DNA of 64,000 nucleotides, from assembly GCA_918026815.1 (NCBI GenBank), contig CAKJVC010000055.1, positions 310,001 to 374,000 on the forward strand, given 5' to 3'. This DNA comes from Chalara sp. BL73. Its lineage: Eukaryota > Ascomycota > Leotiomycetes > Helotiales. The number at the start of each line of letters is the position of its first letter. Positions within the stretch are counted from its first letter, which is position 1. This document shows positions 49,831 to 60,627 of this stretch, one piece after another. The notes beneath the pieces are model-generated. The model did no database searches. It saw only the letters and a list, made by a program, of their open reading frames with translations, and had not been told where the DNA came from. The translations under genes and the position numbers were made by a program.

Positions 49831-50202
49831 ATAGGTGCCCTCTGAGAAGGCTATTAAGCTTTTCTTGTACAGTTTACTGGCTGCCTCTGTGATGCTTTCT
49901 TATTTACATTGCAGAATACCAACCCACTCGTACAGAGATGCCTCTCAATACTACAAGGACACGGTCCAGGCTTTAAGGCTACTTAATGCTGATTGAGATG
50001 TACAAACGTCCAATTCTACCGCACAGGAATTTCTATACAGACCCAAAAGTTGTGGTTCAGTCTTTCTCATTTGCGGTCATTTCAAGCTGAACTTGGCCCT
50101 GAAAATAAAGCAGTGGCGCCTTCGGATATATCTTGCTTTTAATTTCGTGCCGGGGGAAACAGGACCGACTACAGGACCGACTGCGGGTCACTCTCAACCT
50201 CT
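49831..50202. other. intergenic
   Basis: A short coding-like piece on the + strand near 49928-49998 (SYRDASQYYKDTVQALRLL) ends at a stop with nothing in frame before it. No gene can be called. Confidence 0.4.
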
Positions 50203-50398
50203 TTCATTGGCAAACTATATGCCTGAATCCCATCATACAGCTTCTCCTTATAACGCTCAATCTTCCTCCATCCCATCCCCTCATACAATCTCACTGCTGG
50301 TTCATTGGCAAACTATATGCCTGAATCCCATCATACAGCTTCTCCTTATAACGCTCAATCTTCCTCCATCCCATCCCCTCATACAATCTCACTGCTGG
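50203..50398. repeat. 98-bp direct tandem duplication at the 3' end of the GNAT gene
   Basis: The segment 50203-50300 is repeated exactly as far as I can see at 50301-50398, and the unit start (TTCATTGGC) recurs at 50399. The unit covers the last ~30 codons of the acetyltransferase. Because 98 is not a multiple of three, the copy is out of frame with the coding one. Confidence 0.9.
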
Positions 50399-50898
50399 TT
50401 CATTGGCCATGAAAACACCGAGCCTCATCTCGTCATATCCGGACTTTTTTGCATGCCCACACAGCTCTTTAACCAATACCTTTCCTAGGCCCATCCCGCG
50501 GGCTCTGGGTGAGACGTAAAGTCGGTTCATCTCACAGCAAGTTAGCGGGATCTCAGGGCGCCACTTGTAGGCGATCATGCCGAGAGGAATGGGTGGGGTG
50601 TTGGCAGAGTACGCTAGCAGGAGACAGCCGCTGGGTGGGCCGTATGGGCCAGGCAAGCCCTCGAGGTCGTGGGTAGGGAGCATTGGAATGTTTGAGTTGC
50701 AGTAGGCGGTTATCAGAGCTTTAATGGCATTTATATCCGTTAGCGATTTAGCGATGGTGATTGTGAAAAGCCGACTTGTAGACTCAGATGCTGAGATAGT
50801 GTCTGCTTTTGGCTCCTACAGTTCCGTCTCATCTTGGATCACCTTTTAGCATTAGTACAAATTCGGGAGTGGGGTAGGTGTTTGTTGTTACATACCAT
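50291..50898 (-). CDS. GNAT-family N-acetyltransferase
   Basis: A small acetyl-CoA-dependent N-acetyltransferase with unknown acceptor. The main exon, 50815-50291, carries the fold from FTITIAKSLTDINAIKALI through MNRLYVSPRARGMGLGKVLV (acetyl-CoA loop R-G-x-G-L-G) to FMANEPAVRLYEGMGWRKIE. No ATG occurs in its first 44 codons before the domain, so I propose a first exon consisting only of ATG (50898-50896) followed by an 80-base intron (GTATGT, CTAAT branch, CTGTAG). This gives 175 residues. A shorter start at 50683 would lose beta1/alpha1. The C-terminus now ends MNQQ because of the 98-bp duplication; the downstream copy shows the earlier ending, MKEVESDPQSVL then stop. Confidence 0.78.
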
Positions 50899-51278
50899 CG
50901 CGAGTTTATTGCAAAGCTGTTGACCTAGAACTAGTTTGTCTAGGCAGATATGATGGAGGGCGGGTTAATACAGTGAGAAGCATGTTTCCTAGCAATTATA
51001 CAATCGATGTTTGAAAAGCAAACCGAACGACTCCTGCCTAGTCCTTTTGACGCATCACCTAATGACTTCAAAAGTGGGATGAATGCAACTTGATAAATAT
51101 CTTCAGTGACAGACGTTCCTGACAAGAACGTATGTAGAATTTCTTGGAACTATATAAAAGATGTATCTACACTCCACGATGCCGAGAGAGGCTGTGCAAT
51201 CTGTCAACTGCTCCAATCGTCGGATACAACTTGGCATCTGTCCCACCCATTGACAAATTTTGGCCCATCCCACCAAAT
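50899..51278. other. GNAT upstream / xylanase 3' flank
   Basis: 380 bases with no gene seen. Confidence 0.55.
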
Positions 51279-52018
51279 CTATTCTACGGTGATAGAAGCG
51301 GTTCCACTGGCCGTTACTTTGTTGTTCGTATATCCTTCTACCGCCACGATCATATAGTTATGGTTTCCAAGCCTCATTCCAGCATTAGCCCACGCAGTGA
51401 AATGCTTGCCGGTAGTCACAGTCCCACCAACCCGCTTCTCAGTGCGGACAGACCAATATTGCTGAAAGGTCCTGGTGCCTTCAATAGAAGGCTTGTTGAC
51501 ACGGGTGCTTTGGTATAGTTGATATGTGCCTTCTTCGAAGGTAAAGTTGCCTTTGGCAGTCCATGGCTCACCAGGATCGAGTGTGCCATAAGAGTCGACA
51601 ATGTAGTATTCAATCAAAGGATTTTGTGTCCACCCATATACAGCTAGATAACCTGGCCCTGTTGGTGTATATGTCCCGCTGTACTTCAAAGTCCTATTCC
51701 GGAGTGTCAATTTGACTGCTCATGTTGCCATTCTCATGGATACCAGCCATAGCGGGTGGATTGTGCTAACCTTGATCCTCCAGGGTTCCACCCTTTTCCA
51801 CACACAAAGCCACCATTTGTACCGGACCAAGTCACGGTGTATGATCCTCCAGAACCGTTGGCGCATCTCCAACTCCCGCTGCCTTCGGACCATGAAGACC
51901 AGAAGTTTGTGGCTCGAGCACCTATTGCCTTAGTCTCTGCAGTTGGAATGACATATCCTGGCGCAGCGAATGCTCCAACCAAAAGAGAAAGAGTTGCGAG
52001 AACTGAGGACAGGACCAT
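51279..52018 (-). CDS. secreted GH11 endo-1,4-beta-xylanase
   Basis: Hydrolyses xylan in plant cell walls outside the cell with retention of configuration. Exons 52018-51771 and 51693-51279 are split by a 77-base phase-2 intron (GTTAGC..GGAATAG), giving 220 residues, normal for the family. The signal peptide is [18 protein letters not shown], followed by a short propeptide ending in Arg (AIGARATNF). Motifs: [49 protein letters not shown] with nucleophile Glu111, [15 protein letters not shown] and VAVEGYTN with acid/base Glu202. There is no carbohydrate-binding module. A TATAAAG box sits 60 bases upstream, as expected for a strongly induced gene. Confidence 0.95.
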
Positions 52019-53146
52019 GATTTTAGATGTGATTGACCAGTTACTGCGCTACCTCTTCTCAATGTTCCCCATCTTCTCTTTATAGCGTTTGTAACTACAA
52101 GCTTGTAGAGCCAAGACATATTCCATAAGTCCTAGGTCACGTTGCTAGTTTCCCCAGATTCCCCCGCAAAATACCCACGTTTAGCCTAGGATAAGGTTGA
52201 TTGCTGTACTACTTAATCTTTGCACTGGCCAGTTGGATGTCCTGTATCTTGGGGATATCCAAATTGCCTAGTTTGCTCCACGTGCGAAATCGGTAGTCAT
52301 TTGAGGTCGGGAGCTGCCGGCAGTTGTTTAAGAGTCCTCTTTTGGAATGCATAACACGCAATCTTAGTTTGAAGGGGTATTCAAGAGATCAGCGTCCTCC
52401 TAAGACCGTTTTATGATGCCATCAATTGAGGCTGTAGACTACGGGTCAGAGGATGCTGTAATCAATGAAATTGCAGCATCAGTCCGCAGGCGCTCATCGT
52501 GATTCTGTGGAGACGTAGATAATTTTCTGCTAAGCAGCAAATCCGCAAGCAAGGGAGCACCATGGCCGTGTTGTATATCAGATGGCAGAGAATTGTAATG
52601 AGCAAAACGGCGGTTCTGCATTGACGCTAAAGGATAATGGCATCGCGTGCTCCAGGATCCGTCGAGAGTTGATAGCAGTCACGTGTTGCATCATGCCGCC
52701 TTTCCACTTTTGTGTTAGAAGGATATGGGTGATTATTTTTATCTTTTTTTATCTCAAAGGCCGTTGTGTTCGGCTGAAGATGATGACTAAGGATAATTCA
52801 TGCAGGTATGACACGTGGATCGGCCATCGTTGGTTCCTTGCAGACCCCACCCTGCGCTTACCAGTGCTTCACTATAGTTCCTTTTACCTGGTCTAGTCCA
52901 ACATTGTACTACTTCTACAATATACAGTCCGCAGCACCGCCGCACTGGAAACGTCAGCCTCCGGGCAAGCCGGCTTGTTGGTATCTTAGTCAGCGACTTG
53001 CTTTAAGGGGATCCCCATCCAAGTGCGATTCCAAGTAAGGGGCAGTAACAGAAACTGTGAAAGCAGGCAAAGCCAGTAATTCACTACCACCCAACTCCTC
53101 AGCTCAACTGTCTCCTCTGGCATCGACGCGACCCACAATCCCACTT
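52019..53146. other. divergent promoter region, xylanase / MGACLSC protein
   Basis: 1.1 kb between two start codons. Frames here are short and unsupported. The reading frame of the downstream gene is open back to 53057, but without an ATG before 53147. Confidence 0.5.
52078..52084 (-). promoter_or_regulatory. TATA box of the xylanase gene
   Basis: TATAAAG on the minus strand, 60 bases before the ATG at 52018. Position and match are good, but this is inferred from sequence alone. Confidence 0.5.
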
Positions 53147-54337
53147 ATGGGTGCGTGCCTGTCCTGCGCCGTGGGCGACGCCCCTCATAAACCTGGGTAT
53201 GGCTATGGCGGAGATGTCGTAAAGCAGTACAATGTCGATCAGAGCACGAAACTCAATGATCTCGATAACCTGAATAACGTCGGAACTACGGAGCAAGGCG
53301 CTGGGGCTGCTGGTGCATCGACCGCTGCGGAAGGGACACCAAACGCAGCTGGCGGAAATGTGCCAACGCAAACGAATGTTGCTGCAAACTCACCCCCTTC
53401 AGGGTCCGCGATCACGAGTAGCCCTCCAAGAGGACAGCAGTTTCAAAACTCTCCTCCAGCCCCTCCTAATCTCCAGCAACCTCCGCAGGTATATGCCCCT
53501 CAGGCACAGCGAGTTCCTCAAGTTGCAACTTTCGAACAGACTCCCGCTCCATTTGATCCATACAACCAGCCGTCGGTAGAGCCACCTCGCGGTGGATTTC
53601 TAGATTCGAATCGTGCCAGCGCTGCCTTGTCGATTATAAGTACGTACGATGACAGCCCTGAGCCTGTTGGAGGAGAAATGGGAGGACGGGGTGGGAATTA
53701 TAGAGGCAGGGGAGGACTAGGCCCCGGGCCTGGCGGGCGAGGAAATGGAGGTTATCAGCCGGAACAAGGAGTGGTCCCGCCCAGAAGCCAGGGGAGAGGC
53801 GGTTCGGCACAACGGCCTGGAAATAGTGGTCCTCAGTTTGCTGGCGGCCAGCGACCAGGTCCTCAAGGCGGAAGAGGATTTGCTCCTCCTTATGCCGCAA
53901 ACGAGAGGCCGAACTCACGACAAGGCAGAGGAGGGTATGGGCCACCACCATTTGCTGGGGAACCTCGCCCCAATTCACGACAGGGTAGAGGAGGCTACGG
54001 TCCTCCCCCATTCGCTTCAGAACAACGACCAAATTCCCGGCAGGGTGGAAGAGGAGGATATGGCCCTCCGCCTTTTGCTGGAGAGGAAAGACCGAGCTCG
54101 CGACAAGGTAGAGGTCCTCCGCCATTTGCAACTGAGCAACGGCCAAACTCTCGTCAAGGTGGAAGAGGTTCACCCTCCAACCGTGGCGCTCCATTCAACG
54201 GCCCAGCTGGCTACGGTCCTCAACAACAGCTGCCATATCCTCCACAACAAAGAGGTATTCCGCCACAGCAGCAGGCGCCATACCCAGGCCAGCAACGCAG
54301 TCCTCCACCGCAATCAGCAGGCTGGAGACCGCAATGA
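53147..54337 (+). CDS. predicted myristoylated/palmitoylated protein with RG-rich tandem repeats, unknown
   Basis: No known family. The first in-frame ATG, 53147, gives MGACLSCAVGDAP: Gly2 is a good N-myristoylation site, and Cys4 and Cys7 are likely palmitoylation sites, the layout of SH4-type membrane anchors such as G-alpha or Vac8. This argues strongly for this start over the open frame at 53057. The single exon encodes 396 residues. After the anchor comes an acidic Asn/Asp stretch (~25-50), an Ala/Gly/Pro/Gln-rich disordered region, then RGG-type clusters (GGRGGNYRGRGG near 185). Five tandem copies of RPNSRQGRGGYGPPPFA-type units follow (~254-340), and the protein ends in a Pro/Gln-rich tail. 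RG-rich sequences often bind RNA or phase-separate; on a membrane anchor this is unusual. No cysteine-rich or enzymatic domain was seen. Confidence 0.78.
   Translation: MGACLSCAVGDAPHKPGYGYGGDVVKQYNVDQSTKLNDLDNLNNVGTTEQGAGAAGASTAAEGTPNAAGGNVPTQTNVAANSPPSGSAITSSPPRGQQFQNSPPAPPNLQQPPQVYAPQAQRVPQVATFEQTPAPFDPYNQPSVEPPRGGFLDSNRASAALSIISTYDDSPEPVGGEMGGRGGNYRGRGGLGPGPGGRGNGGYQPEQGVVPPRSQGRGGSAQRPGNSGPQFAGGQRPGPQGGRGFAPPYAANERPNSRQGRGGYGPPPFAGEPRPNSRQGRGGYGPPPFASEQRPNSRQGGRGGYGPPPFAGEERPSSRQGRGPPPFATEQRPNSRQGGRGSPSNRGAPFNGPAGYGPQQQLPYPPQQRGIPPQQQAPYPGQQRSPPPQSAGWRPQ
53906..54165 (+). repeat. in-frame tandem repeat, five units of ~45-60 bases
   Basis: The units encode R-P-[NS]-S-R-Q-G-(G)-R-G-G-Y-G-P-P-P-F-A plus three linker residues. 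The fourth unit lacks GYG and the fifth is partial. Silent base differences between units show that the repeat is not brand-new. Confidence 0.85.
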
Positions 54338-56758
54338 GGTATTTACTCCACGACTTGAAATTTCAACGAGACAAATAATATTACCGTCGACACATGTGTC
54401 GCAATGAAGTGTACAAATGCATCAGACGAGTATATCCCTGTAAAGGTGACTACTGGACGTTTGAAGAGAAGAATAAGCATGCTTGGTCGGCGATACATGC
54501 GTACCAAGGGCATGTCAGGAAGGGCCGATACCGGTACATCTGCGCAGCGATACTTTGCAATAAAGGAGCATCGAGGAGAAGGATATCATGGCTAGCTACA
54601 TGAATTTAATCATTAGGCAATGGGGCTAGACACAAAACCAATGCTTGTCACCATGGCCTGACTCCGGGATTGGTGAATCTATCTTGGAACCAAACATGTG
54701 CATTCGACTAATTTCGTATTCTTGTTCAACATGTGTTGCGTCTATTCACCGTAATATCCCGCATCCTTATCCACCTGTGTTACCAAGCAACTAGATATCT
54801 AAGTGAAATTACCAGTTGTAAACACTTGATACGGGTCATTATCCATGCCAGACCTCCTACATGAGCGATTACCTAGCCTGGCCTACTCATTAAGAAGTAA
54901 TGTTCGGATGTGCGGGGAAAATATATTACTAGAACGTGAGTCGAGTTCCACTTCAGATCCTCACATCAACTTAGAGATCTCAACCGTTCGTGGGGGTTTT
55001 ACATCAAAATATAATGGCCCCAAATATGAGTTTTATTGATACGTGGTCAATTAGCATTAAGGAGGTAACTTCTGGCACCATCTTAGAAACTTGGGCCCTC
55101 TACCAGCAACTTAATCGTGATCCGGAGATGAGTATGTCGTGACAAGCGAGCCACAAACTAAGTTAAATCTTTGCTGGAATCGGACAACGATGCAGCATAT
55201 AGAGAAGCATCAACGGCACAACGAAATTTGCAGTCGAGTTTGTGGCTTCTTTCAATTACCATAGCACGTGAAGCAGTTGGATCTCCACAAGTGGAACATG
55301 GACCATCTACTATGTGTTTACCAGGCTACTTCTTGACTCCCTGGCCTCACATATCATACAGCCGTCCTTAAACCGCCTTCAACTAGCTTCATAATGCTCT
55401 AGAGTCTTGCCGAGGCGAACTTGAAACGATCAGTTTATCTTATACGAAAGGAATCACGGCATGTTAATGGAAATTTTACGTATCAACACCAGAGCATAAT
55501 TGGCTGTGCGGGCTATACTATCGACTAAGCTGGACCTAATATTATGAGATGGAAAGAAACAGAAACCGGCAATGTCTGACTACGAGCACTTCTAGTCTAT
55601 ACTCTCCTGTGTGAAAGCGTTACCGGTGAAATATGCACTACTTGGTACTCTTCAGCTGTTATGGTAGGCAATTCTCCAGCTCGCCGAGTTGTGCATGTAT
55701 GCCCGAGATGCTAGAGGGCCTGGGACGAGGGAACCGAGGACGAATACGCAAGACTTAGGTAATATTTGTCTATCTGCGAGGCAGAGGAAGCCGGCGACAT
55801 AATTATATGGTTGAAGAAGAACATGCGATATAGAGTTGCAAGAAGCTTTCGATGAGGTGTTCAATATCAGCGGTCTTTGAAATTTTTAGAGCTTCGCAAT
55901 CGAGCGTTATACTATGCGATTATTTGCCATTCATACAGCACAGTTAAGTGCCTGGATCGACGCGCATGAGCTCAGATCCAGCCCAAATACCCCAATGGTG
56001 GCTTCGGGGTGCCGCTAGCGGAGTTTGAACGCCGGCTTCGCACCTAAAACCTGTAATTCCATTGTGACGATTGCATTCTGGCATACAAGGCTGGCACTTG
56101 GACTTAGTCATTGAGGTTTGGAGCGAAATTGGGTGTTGTGGGAGCCCTGGGAGAATGGAACAGTTGCACCCCGAATATCTTCCGAGCCAACCTTGAAAGA
56201 TGAATGCGGCGCTTTCTAAATTTTGAACTCGGCATTGAATATTGGAAGATAGATTCTGGTAAGATCTGGTAAGATCTGCAACCGGTGATTTACACGAGGA
56301 ATCGGAATCAGACGGCGAATTCTCGAGATGTGGTCAAGAGGAAGTCGGACGCATGGATCTAAGCAAATACTTTTGAGGCACAACTTGATTTTATATTTTA
56401 GCAGAACGCAGTCAGAAATGGTGCATAGAATGGATATTGATTAGATTTATTATCCTTGAGGTGGCAATTATATATCAAGCTGACTCTTTACGGGCGATGT
56501 GTGATGCCTTGATAGGAATGCCAATTGTGACAAGGCCTCATCATGACATTTTCTCAATCATGTTGACTATGGCGCCCATTTAGCCTGAGCTCTTTACAAC
56601 AATCTCGATGGGATATTATCCGAATGCATTTATAAATTCCGCCACATCAAAGCATTAGTAGATGACTGATAAGCTACGCTAGGTACACATCATGACGCCA
56701 TCTAGGCGCCATGTGGCAAATCTATTGATCCTTCTACTTAACAATTGCATTGGCCCTT
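54338..56758. other. long convergent intergenic region
   Basis: 2.4 kb between opposing stops. Short frames only. A triplicated AGATCTGGTA-like unit occurs near 56250-56285. I see no gene or remnant that I can name. Confidence 0.5.
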
Positions 56759-58680
56759 CTACACGACAAATCTTTTCGCTCTATACTCTCGCCCATTTGA
56801 CCTCCTCAGCTTCTGGGCGGCAGGCACAGCTTGACCCTGTTGGCCCCAGTACTCAGTTATCATTTCCGACGCAGGCAAGATACCCCAATTCTTTTGTCGT
56901 TCTACCATGACTGCCAAGTCGGACATACTCATGGTGACGCCGTATTGCGTTGGTGCTGTTTGTCTTCTTGCTGGCTGTGGAATTGCTGATGGGGATGCAG
57001 CTTGCGGCTCAGGAGCAGGAACATTCGCTCCGGTTGGCTGCTGGGGAGTTCCTAATGGATTTGCTGGTTGTGTGCCTTGTGCGGCTGGTTGCTGGGAGCT
57101 GCCTTGTGGAGCTGGTTGTGCAGCTTGTGGAACTGGTTGTGCGCCTTGTGGAGCTGGTTGCTGAACTCCACCCTGCGGAGCTTGTCCTTGGGCCCCAATT
57201 GACATGGTGACTATATACTCCCCATCAAGCTGAGCAACTGTTGCTGCGATGCGGCCAGCTTGCTGGTCCAACACAGTTCGTGAAGTAATGGGAGTGAAAG
57301 TTGGTGCCAGAAGCAGTTTTGTGGCAGCCGCATTCCCAGAATTTGATGACCCCTGGTTTGGATCTTGGATGGTCGTTGTATCGGTGGCTGTCGCATCAGT
57401 GGCTGTCGCATCGGTAGGTGTTGCATCAGTAGGTGTTGCGTCGGTAGGTGTAGCATCAGTAGGTGTCGCGGGGTCAGTCGTGTTATCTTGTCGCTTATGA
57501 CGAGCTGGTGAAAGGTTACCAGTAGCTCCGCCGGGGTTTTGAAGAACTCCTCGCTGTTCAATTCCCAGCTGTATCATGTCATTTGGTCCAGCACCCATTC
57601 GCTGAGCAGTTTGCATCACCCGGTTGGCGTTTACTACTAGTGATTAGTGGCAAATCAGCAAAGCTTCGCCTTGAAGAACTTACTGGGAAGTTGCATAACT
57701 GCAGCCATCTGGTTGAGGCTTGGCTGGACAGCAGCTAGGTTGGTCCTGACAAGATACCGAAAGTTATCTATATACACAATTAATATATGAAATTAGTGGT
57801 CTGAGAAATTAAGTAAGTACATACTAACTGACATGCCACCATCTACAAGCATGGAAGAACTGATTCCATTCACGACGTCGGTGTTGACCGTCATCGGTTG
57901 GCTCGCCCTTATGGTCATACGGAAGCCATCTTGGAACTCAACCTCTTGGACCCCAGACCCATTGACCTGGATTGATTGTTGTGGGTCCTGACCAAATGGA
58001 CTCAAGACGTTGCTCGTCTCGACCGTCTGTCTGCCAATGGCCATGTATTCGCCATCCAGCGCATTCAGCTTAATCATACGCACAGTGGAGTCAGTACTGT
58101 TGTTTATGTCAGCATATTATACATAATATTAGAGGATTAATCCATTTGCGAAAAGAATCTTACGTGTTGACACTCTTGATTCCCTCCATGACCATCCACG
58201 TCTGTCGATCTGGGGAGAGCATTGCAACAAAGGTATTATCTGCGGTGATGCCATTTTGGTCAAGTGTCGCTTGCTGAATAGGCATCTCGATCTGTGCTCC
58301 TACGAGATCTGTTGCACCATTCGTAGCAATGGTCATGGAATTTTGTGACAGTTGGATGAAAGGTTGGCCAGTAGAGCCCACGACATGGTTGGCAGTAAGA
58401 GGTGCTGTGTTTTGATTGACTAGGATTTGACGCTGGGTTTGGGAGAAGGCCTCGATTTTGGTACCATCAGGGAAGATGAGCCTATTTAGTTGCATCTGTT
58501 GTTGATATCGTCAGCATTGGAACTGGATGCGGCCAGATCGGCTACCTCACTTGGAGAGTGTCTTACATCACCATTCAAATTGGCTACCTGATTGAACTGC
58601 ACATTTTGCTCCTGAGCTAGAGTTGGATAGATGAATGTCAAACCAAGAGCGAAAAGAGAGAACGTTGTTGTTAGCGGCAT
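56759..58680 (-). CDS. secreted repeat-rich protein, function unknown
   Basis: Not recognised. Five exons: 58680-58567, 58495-58164, 58096-57825, 57767-57684 and 57636-56759; introns are 71, 67, 57 and 47 bases, all phases agree, giving 559 residues. The signal peptide is MPLTTTFSLFALGLTFIYPT (cut after ..LAQ); a TTG-started frame a few codons upstream is rejected. Exons 2-3 code a domain that looks beta-rich (LNRLIFPDGTKIEAF, FVAMLSPDRQTWMVMEGIKS, LDGEYMAIGRQTVET). Then comes a helical segment, a (ATPTD)n repeat, a second DGEYIV block (AQLDGEYIVTMSIGAQGQ), a Pro/Gln/Ala-rich linker and a basic C-terminus. The LDGEY motif appears in both halves, hinting at an internal duplication. It is divergent from another secreted-protein gene. 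Confidence 0.8.
57363..57480 (-). repeat. 15-bp in-frame minisatellite (ATPTD/ATATD)
   Basis: About seven 15-base units, GTAGGTGTTGCATCA on the + strand with variants, encode Ala-Thr-Pro-Thr-Asp or Ala-Thr-Ala-Thr-Asp in the secreted protein. Such units easily change copy number. Confidence 0.85.
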
Positions 58681-59799
58681 TATGATTAGCAGCAAAGGAT
58701 AGCCACCGGGGCGTACTTTTCAAAGTGGAAGAGAAGGAAAAAGAAAGAAAGACCCTTTCTAAGAGCCGCAAGTACAGAAAGAAAGAAAGGTAGAAATTAG
58801 AGATGACTGTTGCCAACCATTTGCGGCGCCTGGTATAGATGATATAAGGTCAGGAGGAAATAGGATCAAGAAATATCCGATGAGTAAGAATAGGTACGGA
58901 AGATTCCATGCCGTAGATCAGTCGTAAAGAAACCAAGCATTTCCAAATTGCGGATGTAAATGAACGGAGACAGTATGATCCGCCGGCTCGCATAAAAATG
59001 CGGTGTCCAAAGCAAGGGTATCAAGGGGCATGTGCGGAGTCTGGATGGCTCGGAGATAGTGTTCTGGTTCTCACAACTGAGCTTGGACCAGAAACTGGCC
59101 CATGCATGTGTCGATTGATTCTCGCCATGGGGACTCCACTTGGAAACCCCATGTTTTAAGATCTGCAGCTGCCAAGTGTTATAGAAGAGTTTTGTTTCAA
59201 TTAGGCTTGTTGCAGACAACATTTGTTTGTTCTTACCTGCAGCCCAGAAACAAAAAAGGAAGCACATAGATTTTCTAGGTAATGTTTACACAACGATCTG
59301 CACCGCATATAATGAATCGAGCTGACCGAGATAAGGGTTAGCTTCGATCATATCTCGCAAAAAAAAATGCAATTATATTCCAAACCATGTCTGAATGCTT
59401 AATTATCGCACTGGTGCACGATATCGTATTTTTTGTTCGAGCAAGACTTGTTCATTGAATCTCTAACGGTGCCAAGCGATACTAGAAGTTGTGTTTTATC
59501 AATGTTTTGAACCAGAGTCGTCCTGAATACCTAACCAAGAGAAAGATCAAATGAGTTGACGAAACCAATTGTAGGCAAATTGTCACAACATAGCCCTCTC
59601 CGAAGACCTTGGCAGTCACATAAGCTCTTGCCGATGTTTGGCTCGCCTTGATATAAGGAATGTATCTTCTCAGTACTTTTACTCGATCAAGCAGGCACTT
59701 CATCACCATACTTTTCCTTTGCGCACTGTTATAAGATAATACTCTACTCAATTCATTTAATTAACCTTTTATTATATTTATTCTGTACAATTAGACAAG
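58681..59799. other. divergent promoter region of two secreted-protein genes
   Basis: 1.1 kb, AT-rich near 59740-59790. Frames on the minus strand (58866-59267, 59482-59751) are not supported by any motif. Confidence 0.5.
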
Positions 59800-60627
59800 A
59801 TGCATCTTTCAACCTCCGTCTTTGTTCTTTGCAGCCTATTGCCAGCATTTAGCATGGCTGCACCAGCTGCCGGCAGCAGTGCTGCCAAAAAACCAGCTTC
59901 TGCAAGCAAATCTGTTGATGCTGCAGCCGCTTCTCCTACAGGAGCTACCAGCAACGGAACAGCCAACCAGGCGGCTGATGTCAGTGATACACAAGTTGGC
60001 AATGCTGTCCTTGGCTGGATGAACGACACCGGCAAGGTCACCAAGTTTCTCAATTCAGCAACATCTTTCACCGGGGATGAATACACCAAGCAAGCTACAA
60101 TTGCGTTCAACGCCGAGGTGGATGAGCTCAACCACAAGGCAATTCTTGATGCCGCTCTTGGAGATCAACCTGACGTCCAGGCGGCCAATGACACACTCGC
60201 CACTAAGGGAACATTCCAGGCTGTCGTCGATGCTCTTCAAGCAATGGTCAATGAGGGCCCAGACACCGCCCAACAAAGAGTCACCGAGATCAACAACAAT
60301 CGATGTGTCAACGTCCTGCCTAACATCAACAAATATTTCGCAGCCGCTGGATCGGGAACCGTATCCGCTGTTGTTCCTACTGGATGCTTGGAGGTTGATC
60401 CTACCAACGCGAGCGCCGTCGGTCCTGCCGCGGCTCAGGCAACACCTGCGGATGCCCCAGCGGGCGATGCTACTGGAGCGAGCGCCTCAGATTCTTCAAG
60501 CTCTAGCGCCTCGGCTACAACAACAGCTCGGGCACAAGCCGCGAAAGCGACAGGGAATAGTGCATCCAAGGCTACATCGGGAGTCAAAGCGCAAGCCGCG
60601 AAGGCGACCTCATCACCAAAAGCATGA
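59800..60627 (+). CDS. secreted Ala/Ser-rich protein, function unknown
   Basis: Not a family I can name. A single exon encodes 275 residues. MHLSTSVFVLCSLLPAFSMA is a signal peptide. A low-complexity Ala/Ser/Lys stretch (~20-60) leads to a helical domain (~65-200) with VGNAVLGWMNDTGKVTKFLN, FNAEVDELNHKAILDAAL and INNNRCVNVLPNINKYF. Two cysteines, in NRCVNV and PTGCLEV, could pair. The C-terminal 75 residues are again Ala/Ser/Thr/Lys-rich without a GPI signal. The gene lies in a run of secreted-protein genes, divergent from the repeat-rich gene and convergent with the ferritin-like gene. A small effector, a surface protein or a companion of the ferritin-like protein are all possible. Confidence 0.85.
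   Translation: MHLSTSVFVLCSLLPAFSMAAPAAGSSAAKKPASASKSVDAAAASPTGATSNGTANQAADVSDTQVGNAVLGWMNDTGKVTKFLNSATSFTGDEYTKQATIAFNAEVDELNHKAILDAALGDQPDVQAANDTLATKGTFQAVVDALQAMVNEGPDTAQQRVTEINNNRCVNVLPNINKYFAAAGSGTVSAVVPTGCLEVDPTNASAVGPAAAQATPADAPAGDATGASASDSSSSSASATTTARAQAAKATGNSASKATSGVKAQAAKATSSPKA

Noticed and set aside
53057..53146. Extension of the RG-repeat protein upstream of MGACLSC
   Set aside because: The frame is open but opens without an ATG, and it would bury the acylation motif.
57249..57500. Val/Ala/Ser-rich + strand frame
   Set aside because: Antisense of the ATPTD minisatellite.
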